In this document: positions 48,802 through 60,474 of the stretch, piece by piece
Numbering within the stretch: position 1 is the first letter of the stretch
Layout of the letters: the number at the start of each line of letters is the position of its first letter
DNA from: an uncultured Enterobacterales bacterium
GTDB lineage: Bacteria > Pseudomonadota > Gammaproteobacteria > Enterobacterales > Enterobacteriaceae
Length of the DNA: 64,000 bases
Assembly (NCBI GenBank): GCA_946478305.1
Contig: CAMLBO010000001.1
Location: 102,793-166,792, forward strand
Direction: 5' to 3'
Translations under genes and position numbers: made by a program
The notes under the pieces: generated by a model
Told to the model about the DNA's origin: nothing
Databases searched by the model: none
Seen by the model: the letters and a program-made list of their open reading frames with translations, nothing else

Positions 48802-49695
48802 ATGAACTTAGGATCCCTGGTTTCCGAAAGCCGCAATCCGGCAACAATGAACCTTGACGAGATGTCGACCCTGGATATGGTGACGGCTTTCAATCGCGAA
48901 GACAGAAAGGTCCCGGAAGCGATTCAGGTTGTGTTGCCGCAAGTGGCTCAGGCTGTTGATATGGCAGCTGCCTCTTTTAAAGCGGGAGGACGGTTGATCT
49001 ATCTCGGTGCCGGTACCAGCGGGCGTCTTGGCGTGCTGGATGCTTCGGAATGTCCCCCGACGTTCGGCGTGCCGCATGGCTTGGTGGTTGGCCTGATTGC
49101 CGGCGGCCCAGGTGCGCTGCTCAAAGCAGTCGAAGGCGCGGAAGATAGTGAGGCATTGGGTATTGAGGATTTGAAGAATATTCAGCTCACTGCCATTGAT
49201 ACCGTCATCGGCCTCGCAGCTTCGGGCCGTACACCTTACGTTATAGGGGCGCTGCGTTATGCCAGCCAGCTCGGCTGCGCCACGGTGGCTATTTCCTGCA
49301 ATCCGGATTCGTCCATTGCACATGAAGCGAAAGTGGCAATTTCTCCGGTCGTCGGCCCCGAGGCGCTGACCGGCTCAACTCGCATGAAATCGGGTACGGC
49401 ACAAAAGCTGGTGCTGAACATGATCTCCACCGGCGCGATGGTCAAAACCGGCAAGGTCTATCAGAACCTGATGGTGGATGTGAAAGCCACCAACGTAAAA
49501 CTGGTGGATCGCGCCTGCCGTATTGTGATGGAAGCTACCGGGGCGGCCCGCACCGATGCAGAAGCCGCGTTGGCACAAACTGAATTTGAAGTAAAACCGG
49601 CTATTCTGATGCTGCTCAGCCAAATCAGTGCTGAAGAGGCGATACAGCGTCTGACAACGCATCATGGCTTCCTACGGGCGGCGCTGGCAGGCTGA
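48802..49695 (+). CDS. murQ: N-acetylmuramic acid 6-phosphate etherase
   Basis: A 297-residue SIS-fold etherase that removes D-lactate from MurNAc 6-phosphate to give GlcNAc 6-phosphate in cell-wall recycling. Hallmarks are [60 protein letters not shown] in near form ([10 protein letters not shown]) and the C-terminal helical tail. It is followed 25 bp later by murP. Confidence 0.96.
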   Translation: MNLGSLVSESRNPATMNLDEMSTLDMVTAFNREDRKVPEAIQVVLPQVAQAVDMAAASFKAGGRLIYLGAGTSGRLGVLDASECPPTFGVPHGLVVGLIAGGPGALLKAVEGAEDSEALGIEDLKNIQLTAIDTVIGLAASGRTPYVIGALRYASQLGCATVAISCNPDSSIAHEAKVAISPVVGPEALTGSTRMKSGTAQKLVLNMISTGAMVKTGKVYQNLMVDVKATNVKLVDRACRIVMEATGAARTDAEAALAQTEFEVKPAILMLLSQISAEEAIQRLTTHHGFLRAALAG

Positions 49696-49720
49696 TGCTT
49701 TACTGATAAAGGGGAAAAGC

Positions 49721-51097
49721 ATGGCGACGGCAATCGATAAAACGCAGCTCCTGGCATCGGAAATTCTGAGACGCGTGGGCGGTGAAGGCAATATCAGCAA
49801 ACTGGAAAACTGCATGACTCGCGTGCGGGTTGAGGTCTTTGATGAGCAGCAACTGGATCTGGCCGGCATTAAAACCCTGGCCGGCATCAAAGGCTATATC
49901 AAACAGGGCGAGCAACATCAGTTTATTGTCGGTCCGGGCGCGGCGGCCAAGGTAGTCGATGCTATGCGCGAGTTGATGATTGGCAAAGAGACCTGCACGC
50001 CATCTGATACCATTTCCCTGAATAAGGCTCAGGCTAAAGCAAAATATTCCGCACCGATGAGCGGGGCGCTGCGTCAGCTCGCCAACGTATTCATTCCGCT
50101 GATCCCGGCGTTTATCGCTTCGGGCCTGATCATGGGTATTATTAACCTGCTCAAGCGGCCAGATATCGCCGGTTCACTGGCGCTTGATTACCCCAACATT
50201 CTGGGTCTGCTGGCCATATTCGGCGGTGCCGTATTTGCGATCATGAACATTTTGGTTGGCGTCAACGCTGCCCGCGTGTTCGGTGGTTCCCAGGCGATGG
50301 GCGGTGTGATGGCAGGGATTCTCTCCAGCCCTGCGCTGGCGCAAATCACCCTATTTGGTGAAACCCTGCAACCGGGGCGTGGCGGGGTGATTGCCGTATT
50401 ATTCGTCGTGGCGCTGATGTGCTGGTTGGAAAAACGCCTGCGCCAGTGGCTGCCCGAATCCGTTGAACTGATACTTAATCCGCTGATCACTACGCTGGCG
50501 ACGGCGACGCTGGCGATTGTCATTCTCCAGCCGTTGGGCGGCGTTATCTCGGATGCCATCGCGCACGGCGTGAATATGGCAATCGATAAAGGCGGTTTGG
50601 TCGTCGGTGCACTGCTGGCCGGCTTCTTCCTGCCGCTGGTGCTGTCGGGGTTACATCAGGGATTAGTGCCTATTCATGTCGAACTGATTCAGGCGCACGG
50701 TTCGAACCCGTTACTGCCTATTTTAGCGATGGCGGGTGTCGGGCAGGTCGGTGCAGCCCTTGCTGTCTATATGAAAACGCGTAATGTTCGACTGAAAAAA
50801 GTGATTAAAGGTGCTCTACCTGTCGGGATCCTCGGCATCGGTGAGCCGCTGATATTCGGCGTGACGCTTCCTCTCGGCCGGCCTTTTATCGGGGCCTGTT
50901 TAGGCGGGGCAGTAGGCGGGGCGCTAATCTGTTACTGGAAAGTCGCCACGGTGATCACCTTTGGGATCTCGGGTTTGCCGCTGGCGCTGACCATTGTCTC
51001 CGGAAAAGTGATGTTGTACCTGGCGGGGATATTGATTACCGTATTAGCCGGATTTATTTTCACCTGGATGATGGGGTTCAACGATCCCGAGGAGTAA
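49721..51097 (+). CDS. murP: PTS N-acetylmuramic acid transporter subunit IIBC
   Basis: A 458-residue membrane permease that imports MurNAc as its 6-phosphate. The N-terminal IIB domain has the phospho-accepting Cys31 in KLENCMTRVRV. The IIC domain from about 110 has about ten hydrophobic helices and the substrate motif GLHQGLVPIHVELI and GIGEPLIFGVTLPL. It lacks a IIA domain, as in E. coli MurP, and uses Crr. The ATG at 49721 has GGGGAAAA upstream. Confidence 0.93.
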   Translation: MATAIDKTQLLASEILRRVGGEGNISKLENCMTRVRVEVFDEQQLDLAGIKTLAGIKGYIKQGEQHQFIVGPGAAAKVVDAMRELMIGKETCTPSDTISLNKAQAKAKYSAPMSGALRQLANVFIPLIPAFIASGLIMGIINLLKRPDIAGSLALDYPNILGLLAIFGGAVFAIMNILVGVNAARVFGGSQAMGGVMAGILSSPALAQITLFGETLQPGRGGVIAVLFVVALMCWLEKRLRQWLPESVELILNPLITTLATATLAIVILQPLGGVISDAIAHGVNMAIDKGGLVVGALLAGFFLPLVLSGLHQGLVPIHVELIQAHGSNPLLPILAMAGVGQVGAALAVYMKTRNVRLKKVIKGALPVGILGIGEPLIFGVTLPLGRPFIGACLGGAVGGALICYWKVATVITFGISGLPLALTIVSGKVMLYLAGILITVLAGFIFTWMMGFNDPEE

Positions 51098-51101
51098 GGC
51101 A

Positions 51102-51740
51102 TTGAGTGCGAAGGCGGAGCGACGAGTAGTATTTTTTGACCTGGATGGCACGCTTCACCAGCAGGATATGTTTGGCACCTTTATGCGGTTTCTGTTGTGG
51201 CGGATGCCGCAAAACCTGCTGCTGGTGATACCCATGTTACCGGTGGTCGGCCTTGGGATGCTGGTACAGGGGCGGGCAACGCGCTGGCCGATGAGTTTAC
51301 TGCTGTGGTCGATCACTTTTGGTCATAGTGAAGCCAAACTTAAAGATCTCGAACTGCGCTTTGTTAACTGGTTCCGCCAGAAAGTCGTGGCCTTTCCCGT
51401 AGTACAGATGCGTTTGCGCGACTACATCGAAAACCACGATGCTGAAGTGTGGCTGATCACCGGCTCACCTGAGAATCTGGTGCAACAGGTATATAACGCC
51501 TCACCTTTTCTGCCAAGGGTGCGTCTGGTAGGGAGCCGAATGGCCAGAGGCAAAGGGGGCTGGGTGCTACCGTTACGCTGTCTGGGGGAAGAGAAGGTGG
51601 TTCAGCTGGAACAGCGCATTGGTTCTCCGTTAAAACTCTACAGCGGCTACAGCGACAGTAAACAGGACAACCCGTTATTGTTCTTCTGTGAACACCGTTT
51701 TCGCGTCAGCAAACACGGTGAGTTGCAACAGCTTGAGTAA
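51102..51740 (+). CDS. pgpC: Phosphatidylglycerophosphatase C (YfhB)
   Basis: A 212-residue HAD-family membrane phosphatase that removes phosphate from phosphatidylglycerol phosphate. The nucleophile motif FFDLDGTLHQQD is followed by one hydrophobic helix (LLWRMPQNLLLVIPMLPVVG), then VWLITGSPENLVQQ and the acidic YSGYSDSKQDNPLL motif. It starts with TTG, with GGAG seven bases upstream, 4 bp after murP, so it is probably part of the murQP operon. Confidence 0.88.
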   Translation: MSAKAERRVVFFDLDGTLHQQDMFGTFMRFLLWRMPQNLLLVIPMLPVVGLGMLVQGRATRWPMSLLLWSITFGHSEAKLKDLELRFVNWFRQKVVAFPVVQMRLRDYIENHDAEVWLITGSPENLVQQVYNASPFLPRVRLVGSRMARGKGGWVLPLRCLGEEKVVQLEQRIGSPLKLYSGYSDSKQDNPLLFFCEHRFRVSKHGELQQLE

Positions 51741-51751
51741 TCGCCCGTTGT

Positions 51752-51788
51752 AAAAAAAGCAGGCCGGATTATCCGATCTGCTTTTTTA
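51752..51788. terminator. Bidirectional terminator between pgpC and yiaY
   Basis: AAAAAAGCAG on the left pairs with CTGCTTTTTT on the right, with inner CCGGAT/ATCCG pairs, between convergent genes. Confidence 0.85.
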
Positions 51789-51808
51789 TTGCCTGAATTT
51801 CAGAATAT

Positions 51809-52960
51809 CTACAACGCTGCTTTGAAAATATTCACCACGTCCTGATGGCTGCCCTGAATCGGGTTAGTCAGCGCGCAGGCATCGTTCAGTGCATTGGTGG
51901 CCAGCGTGTTGAAATCTTCTTCTCTCACTTTCAGGTCACGTAATCCTGCTGGAATGCCGACATCACGCGCCAGTTGGCGGATCGCACTAATACAGGCTTT
52001 TGCACCCTCTTCATCGCTCATGCTAGCGACATCAATATGCATTGCTGCGGCTATTTCTTTCAGACGATGACTGACAACGCGGGCATTATATTCCTGAACA
52101 AAAGGCAGCAGGACCGCATTACACACGCCGTGAGGCAGGTCATAGAAACCGCCCAACTGGTGCGCCATCGCGTGAACGTAACCCAGTGATGCATTGTTAA
52201 AAGCCATACCAGCGAGGAACTGTGCGTAGGCCATATTTTCACGTGCTGGTATATCCGTACCATCGTTGACTGCGATGCGCAGTGAATCGGTGATCATGGT
52301 GACGGCTTTCAAGGCGCATGCGTCCGTAATGGGAGTCGCGGCGCTGGATACGTATGCCTCTATGGCATGAGTCAGGGCGTCCATTCCTGTCGCAGCAGTC
52401 AGCCCTTTCGGCATTCCCGCCATGAGATGGGGGTCATTAACCGACATCAGGGGGGTGACATTTTTATCAACAATGGCCATTTTAATATGACGATCTTCAT
52501 CGGTAATGATACAAAACCGGGTCATTTCCGATGCTGTCCCCGCGGTGGTATTGATAGAAATTAACGGTAGCTGAGGTTTGGCGGAACGATCTAATCCTTC
52601 GTAATCCTCAATTTTACCGCCGTTAGTCGCCAGAAGTGCGATGCCTTTGGCGCAGTCGTGAGGTGAGCCACCTCCCAGCGAGATCACGCAGTCGCACGCA
52701 TTTTTCTTAAGGATTTCCAGACCCTCGCGTACATTCCGGGTGGTCGGGTTTGGATGTGTGCCAGGATAGACGCAGCTTTGCACATCATTTTCTGCCAGTA
52801 AATCTTGCACCTGTTTAACCACGCCAATGTCAAACAGCACTTTGTCGTTAACGATCAGCGCGTGGCGAAAACCATGTTGAGTCATGGCATTGGCGGCTTC
52901 CTGCAATGCGCCAGTGCCGATAACGTTCACAGAAGGGATGAAAAAAGTCGAGGTGGCCAT
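51809..52960 (-). CDS. yiaY: Iron-dependent alcohol dehydrogenase (YiaY-like)
   Basis: A 383-residue group III (Fe-containing) alcohol dehydrogenase. NAD site [17 protein letters not shown] and iron-binding region [12 protein letters not shown] with [20 protein letters not shown] are complete. The whole protein tracks E. coli YiaY and is close to 1,3-propanediol and ethanol dehydrogenases. The natural substrate is uncertain. It is convergent with pgpC and stands alone. Confidence 0.9.
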   Translation of the reverse strand: MATSTFFIPSVNVIGTGALQEAANAMTQHGFRHALIVNDKVLFDIGVVKQVQDLLAENDVQSCVYPGTHPNPTTRNVREGLEILKKNACDCVISLGGGSPHDCAKGIALLATNGGKIEDYEGLDRSAKPQLPLISINTTAGTASEMTRFCIITDEDRHIKMAIVDKNVTPLMSVNDPHLMAGMPKGLTAATGMDALTHAIEAYVSSAATPITDACALKAVTMITDSLRIAVNDGTDIPARENMAYAQFLAGMAFNNASLGYVHAMAHQLGGFYDLPHGVCNAVLLPFVQEYNARVVSHRLKEIAAAMHIDVASMSDEEGAKACISAIRQLARDVGIPAGLRDLKVREEDFNTLATNALNDACALTNPIQGSHQDVVNIFKAAL

Positions 52961-53784
<824 letters not shown>

Positions 53785-53786
53785 TC

Positions 53787-55304
53787 TCAACGCGCAGGCG
53801 CTAACGCCTGCGTCGCATCTACCACCGGATACCCGGAACCCAACTGAGCCTGTAATGCTGCTTGTTGTGCCTGTTTTTTCTCTTTTTCCATCAGATAACC
53901 CACCAGACTTAATTGATAGCGTCGGATATTCTCAACGTATTTATAAGCCTGAGTACCGCGCGCATAGCCGTAAGTGGTGCGGCTGAAATAGCGTTTCTGA
54001 TTGAGCATCGGCAGGCGTTGTTTCACATCCAGCCAGCTGTCAGGATTACCTTTTTGATCTGCCGTGAGCTTACGTGCATCGAGCATGTGACCATACCCCA
54101 TATTGTAAGCCGCCAGTGCAAACCAGATCCTTTCATCTTTGGGGATCGTTTCCGGCATTTTGTCCATCAGGCGTGACAGATAGAGTGCGCCGCCCTGAAT
54201 GCTCTGCTCTGCGTCCGTTCGGTCATCTACATCCAGACCTGAGGCCGTCGCCCGCGTGAGCATCATCATGCCGCGTACGCCGGTCGGCGACGTTGCCAGT
54301 GGATCCCAGTGTGATTCCTGATATGAAATAGCCGCCAGCAGTCGCCAGTCAATATCACCGGCATATTTCTCAAATAGCGGTTGCAACTCAGGAAGCTTGG
54401 TATCGATCGCCTTCAGGAAAGTACGGGTATCGACATAATCGAACTCTCCCACATGCCCGAGATACTTCTCCTCCAGCTTCTCCAGCGTACCGTCTTCAGA
54501 AATCTGACTGAAGAAGTCCAGCATCGCGGCATACAGGCTGTCATCATCAGCCTTTTTGCTGAAATACCAGGTGACCGGTTCATCAGCAGTGACGTTAAAC
54601 GCAACCGCTAACCGCGGATAGACCCGCTGCATCAGCGCCACGGTCACAGAGTCACCCAACGTATAGTCGAGTTTGCCTTCCGCGACCTGTTGCAGTAAAT
54701 CGCTCGGAGAGAGCTTGTCGGTTTCGGTCCACTGTAAATCGGGGAACTTCTTACTTGCAGCCTGAAGCGCCACAATATGGGCCGTCCCGGATGAGACCAC
54801 CAGTTGACCTTTGACATCAGCCAGCGTTTTTGGCCGCACCGATCCCTGGCGGTACAACAATTGTTGTGACACCGAATAGTATTCAGGCCCTGTACGGTAG
54901 TTTTTCAGGCGCTCTGTATTGTAGATAAGGCCCGACGCCAGCATGTCGGCCTTATTATTGTCGAGGTCATTGAACATTGAGGTGATGTTGTCATGTGACG
55001 ACATCACCAGCGTCACGCCAAGGTAGTCAGCGAAGCGTTTTGCCAGTTCGTAGTCAAATCCTGGGCTACCGTCGGGGCTGTTGAAAAAAGTCAGTGGAGA
55101 ATTAAGCGTGCTCACGCGTAATTCTCCACGGGATTTTATCTGTTCCAGTTGGTCGCCTTCACCCCGGTGCCAGGGGATCGTTGGCCATAAAGCCAACGCC
55201 AGCAACAGGGCAGCAAGACCTACCAGAAAGTAGTTTAATTTTATGCGCGTCAAATAGTTATCTCTCTGCGGCGCTATTATTTTATTGAGCTCAGGCTCTT
55301 TCAT
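53787..55304 (-). CDS. mltF: Membrane-bound lytic murein transglycosylase F
   Basis: A 505-residue lytic transglycosylase. One N-terminal hydrophobic helix ([18 protein letters not shown]) anchors it. A family 3 SBP-like regulatory domain ([32 protein letters not shown]) is followed by the SLT catalytic domain, with Glu in [19 protein letters not shown] and RGMMMLT. It cuts murein glycan strands at the outer membrane. It is divergent from purL. Confidence 0.95.
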   Translation of the reverse strand: MKEPELNKIIAPQRDNYLTRIKLNYFLVGLAALLLALALWPTIPWHRGEGDQLEQIKSRGELRVSTLNSPLTFFNSPDGSPGFDYELAKRFADYLGVTLVMSSHDNITSMFNDLDNNKADMLASGLIYNTERLKNYRTGPEYYSVSQQLLYRQGSVRPKTLADVKGQLVVSSGTAHIVALQAASKKFPDLQWTETDKLSPSDLLQQVAEGKLDYTLGDSVTVALMQRVYPRLAVAFNVTADEPVTWYFSKKADDDSLYAAMLDFFSQISEDGTLEKLEEKYLGHVGEFDYVDTRTFLKAIDTKLPELQPLFEKYAGDIDWRLLAAISYQESHWDPLATSPTGVRGMMMLTRATASGLDVDDRTDAEQSIQGGALYLSRLMDKMPETIPKDERIWFALAAYNMGYGHMLDARKLTADQKGNPDSWLDVKQRLPMLNQKRYFSRTTYGYARGTQAYKYVENIRRYQLSLVGYLMEKEKKQAQQAALQAQLGSGYPVVDATQALAPAR

Positions 55305-55419
55305 TTCTATGGTTATATTCCCAGTGCCGACGCATTTTGCTCAACAAAACGGCAGGCTGCAACTTTATTCATAATAACCACCCGATAAGTAAGCCTAATA
55401 GTTAATGTGAATATTCCCG

Positions 55420-55435
55420 ACGCAAACGGTTTCGT
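55420..55435 (+). promoter_or_regulatory. PurR box upstream of purL
   Basis: ACGCAAACGGTTTCGT differs in one position from the PurR consensus ACGCAAACGTTTTCGT. It lies about 100 bp before the purL start, where PurR represses purine synthesis genes. Confidence 0.8.
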
Positions 55436-55532
55436 CGGGCTCAGGGTTTCTTTATAATAGCCCGCGTTTTCCCCCTGTTGCGCCCAATGAAGCACTGCGG
55501 TCAGTTGCTTCGAAGACGAGAGATCTGTGATT

Positions 55533-58500
55533 ATGGAAATACTGCGTGGTTCGCCCGCTTTGTCGGCTTTTCGCATTAATAAGTTATTGTCCCGCTGTCA
55601 GGATGCCCATCTTCCGGTCAGCGATATTTACGCAGAATATGTACACTTTGCCGACGTCAGCGCGCCGCTGAGCCCGGACGAACAAACCAAATTACAACGC
55701 CTTCTTAAATACGGTCCTTCTCTCGCTGAACATGCTCCTGCCGGTCGCTTACTGCTGGTTACCCCGCGTCCTGGCACCCTCTCTCCCTGGTCTTCCAAAG
55801 CCACTGACATTGCGCATAATTGCGGTCTGTCTCAGGTTGTGCGCCTGGAGCGCGGTTTGGCGTTTTACGTTCAAGCCCCGACGCTGACAGACGAGCAGTG
55901 GGCGCAGTTGGGTGCATTGCTGCACGACCGCATGATGGAAACCCTGTTCGACCACCTGGAAGATGCCCAGGTGCTGTTCGCACACCATCAGCCTGCACCG
56001 GTACAGTCTGTCGATATCCTCGGCGAAGGCCGCAGCGCGCTGGAAGCGGCGAATACCAAACTGGGGCTGGCGCTGGCGCAGGACGAAATTGACTATCTGA
56101 TGGACGCTTTTACGTCGCTGGGGCGCAACCCGACCGACATAGAACTATATATGTTCGCTCAGGCCAATTCAGAACACTGCCGACACAAAATTTTTAACGC
56201 CGACTGGATAATTGACGGTCAGGAGCAGCCAAAGTCGCTGTTCAAGATGATCAAAAATACCTTCGAGAAGACGCCGGATCACGTGCTTTCAGCGTATAAA
56301 GATAACGCTGCGGTGATGGAAGGATCGCAGGTAGGGCGCTTTTATGCCAATGCCGCTGACGGCCTGTACGACTTCCATCAGGAGCAGGCGCATATCCTGA
56401 TGAAAGTGGAAACTCACAACCACCCGACGGCTATCTCTCCATGGCCGGGAGCTGCGACCGGCTCCGGCGGCGAAATCCGTGACGAAGGTGCCACCGGACG
56501 TGGTGCCAAACCGAAGGCTGGTCTGGTGGGGTTCTCTGTCTCCAACCTGCGTATTCCTGGTTTCGAACAACCGTGGGAAGAGAACTTCGGCAAGCCGGAC
56601 CGCATCGTGACTGCGCTTGAGATCATGACTGACGGCCCGCTGGGCGGCGCGGCATTTAACAACGAATTTGGTCGTCCGGCTTTGCTGGGTTATTTCCGTA
56701 CCTACGAAGAGAATGTTAACAGCCATAACGGCCCTGAACTGCGCGGTTATCACAAGCCGATTATGCTGGCAGGCGGTATCGGCAATATTCGTGCTGACCA
56801 TGTGCAGAAAGGTGAGATCACCGTTGGCGCCAAACTGATTGTGCTGGGCGGTCCGGCGATGAACATCGGCCTGGGCGGCGGTGCGGCTTCTTCGATGGCA
56901 TCTGGCCAGTCAGACGCCGATCTGGATTTCGCCTCGGTGCAGCGCGATAACCCGGAGATGGAACGCCGCTGTCAGGAAGTGATTGACCGCTGCTGGGAGC
57001 TGGGTGAAGCCAACCCGATTCTGTTTATTCATGACGTCGGTGCGGGGGGTTTGTCCAACGCCATGCCTGAACTGGTTAGCGACGGCAACCGCGGTGGTCG
57101 TTTCCAACTGCGCGATATACTGAACGACGAGCCGGGCATGAGCCCGCTGGAAGTGTGGTGTAACGAATCGCAGGAGCGCTATGTATTGGCAGTTTCTCCG
57201 GCCCAGCTGGCGCAGTTTGATGCCATCTGTCAGCGTGAACGCGCACCTTATGCCGTTATCGGTGAAGCCACCGAAGAGATGCACCTCTCCCTCGAAGACA
57301 GCCACTTCGACAACCAGCCGATCGACATGCCGCTGGATGTGCTGCTGGGTAAAACACCAAAGATGACCCGTGACGTCACCACGCTCAAAGCGATGGGTGA
57401 CAGCCTGAATGCCGAAAACATTCAGCTGACCGAAGCCGTGAAACGCGTCATGCACCTGCCGGCTGTAGCGGAAAAAACCTTCCTCATTACCATTGGTGAC
57501 CGTACCGTCACCGGCATGGTTGCACGCGACCAGATGGTCGGTCCATGGCAGATTCCGGTAGCCGACTGTGCGGTCACCACCGCCAGCCTCGACAGCTACT
57601 ATGGTGAAGCTATGTCACTGGGCGAACGGGCACCTATCGCCTTGCTGGACTTTGCCGCCTCGGGCCGTATGGCCGTGGGTGAAGCGCTGACTAACCTGGC
57701 GGCCGTCGAGATCGGGGACCTCAAGCGCGTGAAGCTCTCCGCCAACTGGATGTCTGCAGCCGGCCATCCGGGTGAAGATGCAGGTCTTTACGCGGCGGTA
57801 AAAGCCGTTGGTGAAGAGCTCTGCCCTGCATTGGGCATTACTATTCCGGTCGGCAAAGACTCCATGTCGATGAAAACCCGCTGGCAGGAAGGGAATGAAC
57901 AGCGCGAAATGACTTCGCCACTGTCGCTGGTGATCACCGCCTTTGCCCGCGTTGAAGACGTACGCAGTACCGTGACCCCGCAGTTGCGCACTGATAAAGG
58001 CGACACCGCATTACTGCTGGTGGATCTGGGCTGCGGGCACAATGCGCTGGGTGCTACGGCGCTGGCACAGGTATACCGCCAGTTGGGTGATGTTCCTGCT
58101 GACGTACGCAGTGCTGAGCAACTGGGTGGCTTCTTCAATGCCATGCAGGCTCTGGTGGCCGATCGAAAACTGCTGGCTTACCACGACCGCTCTGACGGCG
58201 GCCTGCTGGTGACATTGGCTGAGATGGCATTTGCTGGCCATTGTGGACTGACGGCGGATATCGCTGCGTTGGGTAAAGACACATTGGCTGCACTGTTTAA
58301 TGAAGAGCTTGGCGCTGTGATCCAGGTTCGTGCTGAAGATCGCGCTGACGTTGAACAGACGCTGGCGAAGTTCGGTCTGGGTGACTGCACTCACTACCTG
58401 GGCCGTGCCGAAGCGGGCGACCGTTTTGTTATCACGCATGGCGACAAACCGGTGTACAGCGAAAGCCGCACCACATTGCGTACCTGGTGGGCAGAAACCA

Positions 58501-59423
58501 CCTGGCAGATGCAGCGCCTGCGTGACAACCCAGAATGTGCCGATCAGGAACATGAAGCCAAGACCCACGATCGCGATCCGGGTCTGAACGTTAAGCTGAG
58601 TTTCTCTCCAGAGGATGATGTTGCCGCCCCTTATATTGCCAAAGGTGCACGTCCTAAAGTGGCTGTGTTGCGTGAGCAGGGCGTTAACTCCCATGTCGAA
58701 ATGGCTGCCGCTTTCCACCGTGCAGGTTTTGACTCAGTCGATGTGCATATGAGTGACCTGCTGACCGGACGCCGTGATCTGCAGGAGTTCCATACGCTGG
58801 TGGCTTGTGGCGGTTTCTCATACGGCGATGTGCTGGGCGCGGGTGAAGGCTGGGCGAAGTCGGTCCTGTTCAACGACCGCGTGCGTGACGAATTCGAAGA
58901 TTTCTTCCATCGCCCACAGACGCTGGCGCTGGGCGTATGTAATGGCTGTCAGATGATGTCTAACCTGAAAGAACTGATTCCAGGGGCAGAACACTGGCCA
59001 CGCTTTGTACGTAACCTGTCGGATCGTTTCGAGGCACGTTTCAGTCTGGTCGAAGTGACTGCCAGCCCGTCGTTGCTGATGCAAGGAATGGTTGGCTCAC
59101 GTATGCCTATCGCCGTATCGCACGGTGAAGGACACGTGGAAGTGCGCGACGCGGTGCATTTGTCGCAACTGGAACATGCCAATCTGGTGGCACTGCGTTT
59201 TGTAGATAACCACGGGCGCGTAACGGAGGACTATCCGGCCAACCCTAACGGTTCCCCGAATGGCATTACGGCGGTGACCAACCTGTCAGGGCGTGTAACA
59301 GTGATGATGCCTCATCCTGAGCGTGTCTTCCGCACCGTCAGCAACTCCTGGCATCCGGAAGCGTGGGGCGAAGACAGCCCGTGGATGCGCATGTTCCGCA
59401 ATGCCCGTAAACAGTTGGGCTGA
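55533..59423 (+). CDS. purL: Phosphoribosylformylglycinamidine synthase
   Basis: A 1296-residue fused FGAM synthase, step four of purine synthesis, of the large single-chain type found in gamma-proteobacteria. The FGAM synthetase part has [20 protein letters not shown] and [20 protein letters not shown]. The C-terminal glutaminase domain has the nucleophile Cys in [14 protein letters not shown] and the His-Glu pair in [10 protein letters not shown]. The start [19 protein letters not shown] is conserved. A PurR box and a strong terminator flank it. Confidence 0.98.
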   Translation: MEILRGSPALSAFRINKLLSRCQDAHLPVSDIYAEYVHFADVSAPLSPDEQTKLQRLLKYGPSLAEHAPAGRLLLVTPRPGTLSPWSSKATDIAHNCGLSQVVRLERGLAFYVQAPTLTDEQWAQLGALLHDRMMETLFDHLEDAQVLFAHHQPAPVQSVDILGEGRSALEAANTKLGLALAQDEIDYLMDAFTSLGRNPTDIELYMFAQANSEHCRHKIFNADWIIDGQEQPKSLFKMIKNTFEKTPDHVLSAYKDNAAVMEGSQVGRFYANAADGLYDFHQEQAHILMKVETHNHPTAISPWPGAATGSGGEIRDEGATGRGAKPKAGLVGFSVSNLRIPGFEQPWEENFGKPDRIVTALEIMTDGPLGGAAFNNEFGRPALLGYFRTYEENVNSHNGPELRGYHKPIMLAGGIGNIRADHVQKGEITVGAKLIVLGGPAMNIGLGGGAASSMASGQSDADLDFASVQRDNPEMERRCQEVIDRCWELGEANPILFIHDVGAGGLSNAMPELVSDGNRGGRFQLRDILNDEPGMSPLEVWCNESQERYVLAVSPAQLAQFDAICQRERAPYAVIGEATEEMHLSLEDSHFDNQPIDMPLDVLLGKTPKMTRDVTTLKAMGDSLNAENIQLTEAVKRVMHLPAVAEKTFLITIGDRTVTGMVARDQMVGPWQIPVADCAVTTASLDSYYGEAMSLGERAPIALLDFAASGRMAVGEALTNLAAVEIGDLKRVKLSANWMSAAGHPGEDAGLYAAVKAVGEELCPALGITIPVGKDSMSMKTRWQEGNEQREMTSPLSLVITAFARVEDVRSTVTPQLRTDKGDTALLLVDLGCGHNALGATALAQVYRQLGDVPADVRSAEQLGGFFNAMQALVADRKLLAYHDRSDGGLLVTLAEMAFAGHCGLTADIAALGKDTLAALFNEELGAVIQVRAEDRADVEQTLAKFGLGDCTHYLGRAEAGDRFVITHGDKPVYSESRTTLRTWWAETTWQMQRLRDNPECADQEHEAKTHDRDPGLNVKLSFSPEDDVAAPYIAKGARPKVAVLREQGVNSHVEMAAAFHRAGFDSVDVHMSDLLTGRRDLQEFHTLVACGGFSYGDVLGAGEGWAKSVLFNDRVRDEFEDFFHRPQTLALGVCNGCQMMSNLKELIPGAEHWPRFVRNLSDRFEARFSLVEVTASPSLLMQGMVGSRMPIAVSHGEGHVEVRDAVHLSQLEHANLVALRFVDNHGRVTEDYPANPNGSPNGITAVTNLSGRVTVMMPHPERVFRTVSNSWHPEAWGEDSPWMRMFRNARKQLG

Positions 59424-59440
59424 TGCTTGCCTGAGCATGA

Positions 59441-59471
59441 AAATCCGGAGCGGTCAGCTCCGGATTTTTTT
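59441..59471 (+). terminator. Rho-independent terminator of purL
   Basis: AAATCCGGAGC (59441-59451) pairs with GCTCCGGATTT (59457-59467), followed by a T run. Confidence 0.9.
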
Positions 59472-59635
59472 GATTAATTTTGGTGAATATATTAGAAATA
59501 TCAATATTACGATAAGAGACCAAATAAGGTTGGGAGAGTCCAATTGGCATAATGTAGCTAGGAATTGTCCCAATATTTAAATCATAATACCTAAAAATAT
59601 AACCCTGTATTTTTCGTTACACATTGCTCCCGCTC

Positions 59636-59670
59636 TGTTTAAAACTTATTTAACTCAAAGTTGGTAGTAT
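59636..59670 (+). promoter_or_regulatory. PhoP box and -10 of pagP
   Basis: TGTTTA (59636-59641) and TATTTA (59647-59652) form a direct repeat with a 5-bp gap, the PhoP box layout. A -10-like TAGTAT at 59665-59670 begins after a 12-bp spacer, the architecture of many PhoP-activated promoters. The downstream pagP is a known PhoP target in Salmonella and E. coli. Confidence 0.72.
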
Positions 59671-59700
59671 TACTTCATAACTCAGGGAGTAATACATTAA

Positions 59701-60300
59701 ATGGTTATTTATAAGAAGATGTTTTTCCGGATTGTTATATTATCCGGTTTTTTAGCCGCACCTGCATTCGCCAGTTCTGAAAACACGTCACCAGCGTCAC
59801 CAGCAGAAAGACCCGGTTTTATGGGGTGGTGGGACTCGTGGTCGAATGATGTCGCTACGACATGGAGTGACTCACCCAATAAAGATGCCTATTTACCGGT
59901 GATCACCTGGCATAACCGCCTGACCTATGACAAAGCGAAAACCGATAGCTATAACGAGCGCCCATGGGGCGGAGGTTATGGTATTTCCCGTTATGACGAA
60001 AATGGCGACTGGCACGGTCTCTATTTTATGGCCTTTAAAGACTCCCATAATAAGTGGGAACCTATTGGCGGCTATGGTTATGAAAAAATATGGCAACCGG
60101 CTGAGGACAAGAATTTCCGTCTGGGTCTGGGATATACTGCAGCTGTCACGGCACGTGATGACTATTCGTATATTCCCATACCGATCGTGTTGCCTTTAGC
60201 CTCCATCAGTTATGACAAACTGAGTTTTCAGGCGACGTACATTCCGGGAACCTATAATAACGGAAACGTCTTTTTTGCCTGGCTGCGCTATCAGTTTTGA
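59701..60300 (+). CDS. pagP: Lipid A palmitoyltransferase PagP
   Basis: A 199-residue outer-membrane enzyme that transfers palmitate from phospholipid to lipid A, lowering sensitivity to cationic peptides. A signal peptide ends at AFA near residue 24. Catalytic residues are His71 (ITWHNR) and Asp114-Ser115 ([11 protein letters not shown]), matching His33, Asp76 and Ser77 of mature E. coli PagP. The barrel ends FFAWLRYQF with terminal Phe. A PhoP box lies upstream. Confidence 0.95.
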   Translation: MVIYKKMFFRIVILSGFLAAPAFASSENTSPASPAERPGFMGWWDSWSNDVATTWSDSPNKDAYLPVITWHNRLTYDKAKTDSYNERPWGGGYGISRYDENGDWHGLYFMAFKDSHNKWEPIGGYGYEKIWQPAEDKNFRLGLGYTAAVTARDDYSYIPIPIVLPLASISYDKLSFQATYIPGTYNNGNVFFAWLRYQF

Positions 60301-60314
60301 ATGTGCAGGCCGCG

Positions 60315-60332
60315 CTGTCACAAAAGTGTCAT
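60315..60332 (+). promoter_or_regulatory. Pho box upstream of agp
   Basis: CTGTCAC-AAAA-GTGTCAT matches the PhoB consensus of two 7-bp repeats separated by four A/T bases. It lies about 140 bp before agp, a periplasmic phosphatase, suggesting phosphate-starvation control (inference). Confidence 0.65.
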
Positions 60333-60474
60333 TGTTAATGTTTTGATGTGAGCTTGATCCCTCTCTGTTATCGCATTATCCCCTATGCTGGAAATTCACC
60401 GCTGGAATCAATCTGTTGAAAAGTTTGAGCCGCGGTGTATGTCTATTGCCAAGGAAACTACAGAGGATTAATAC

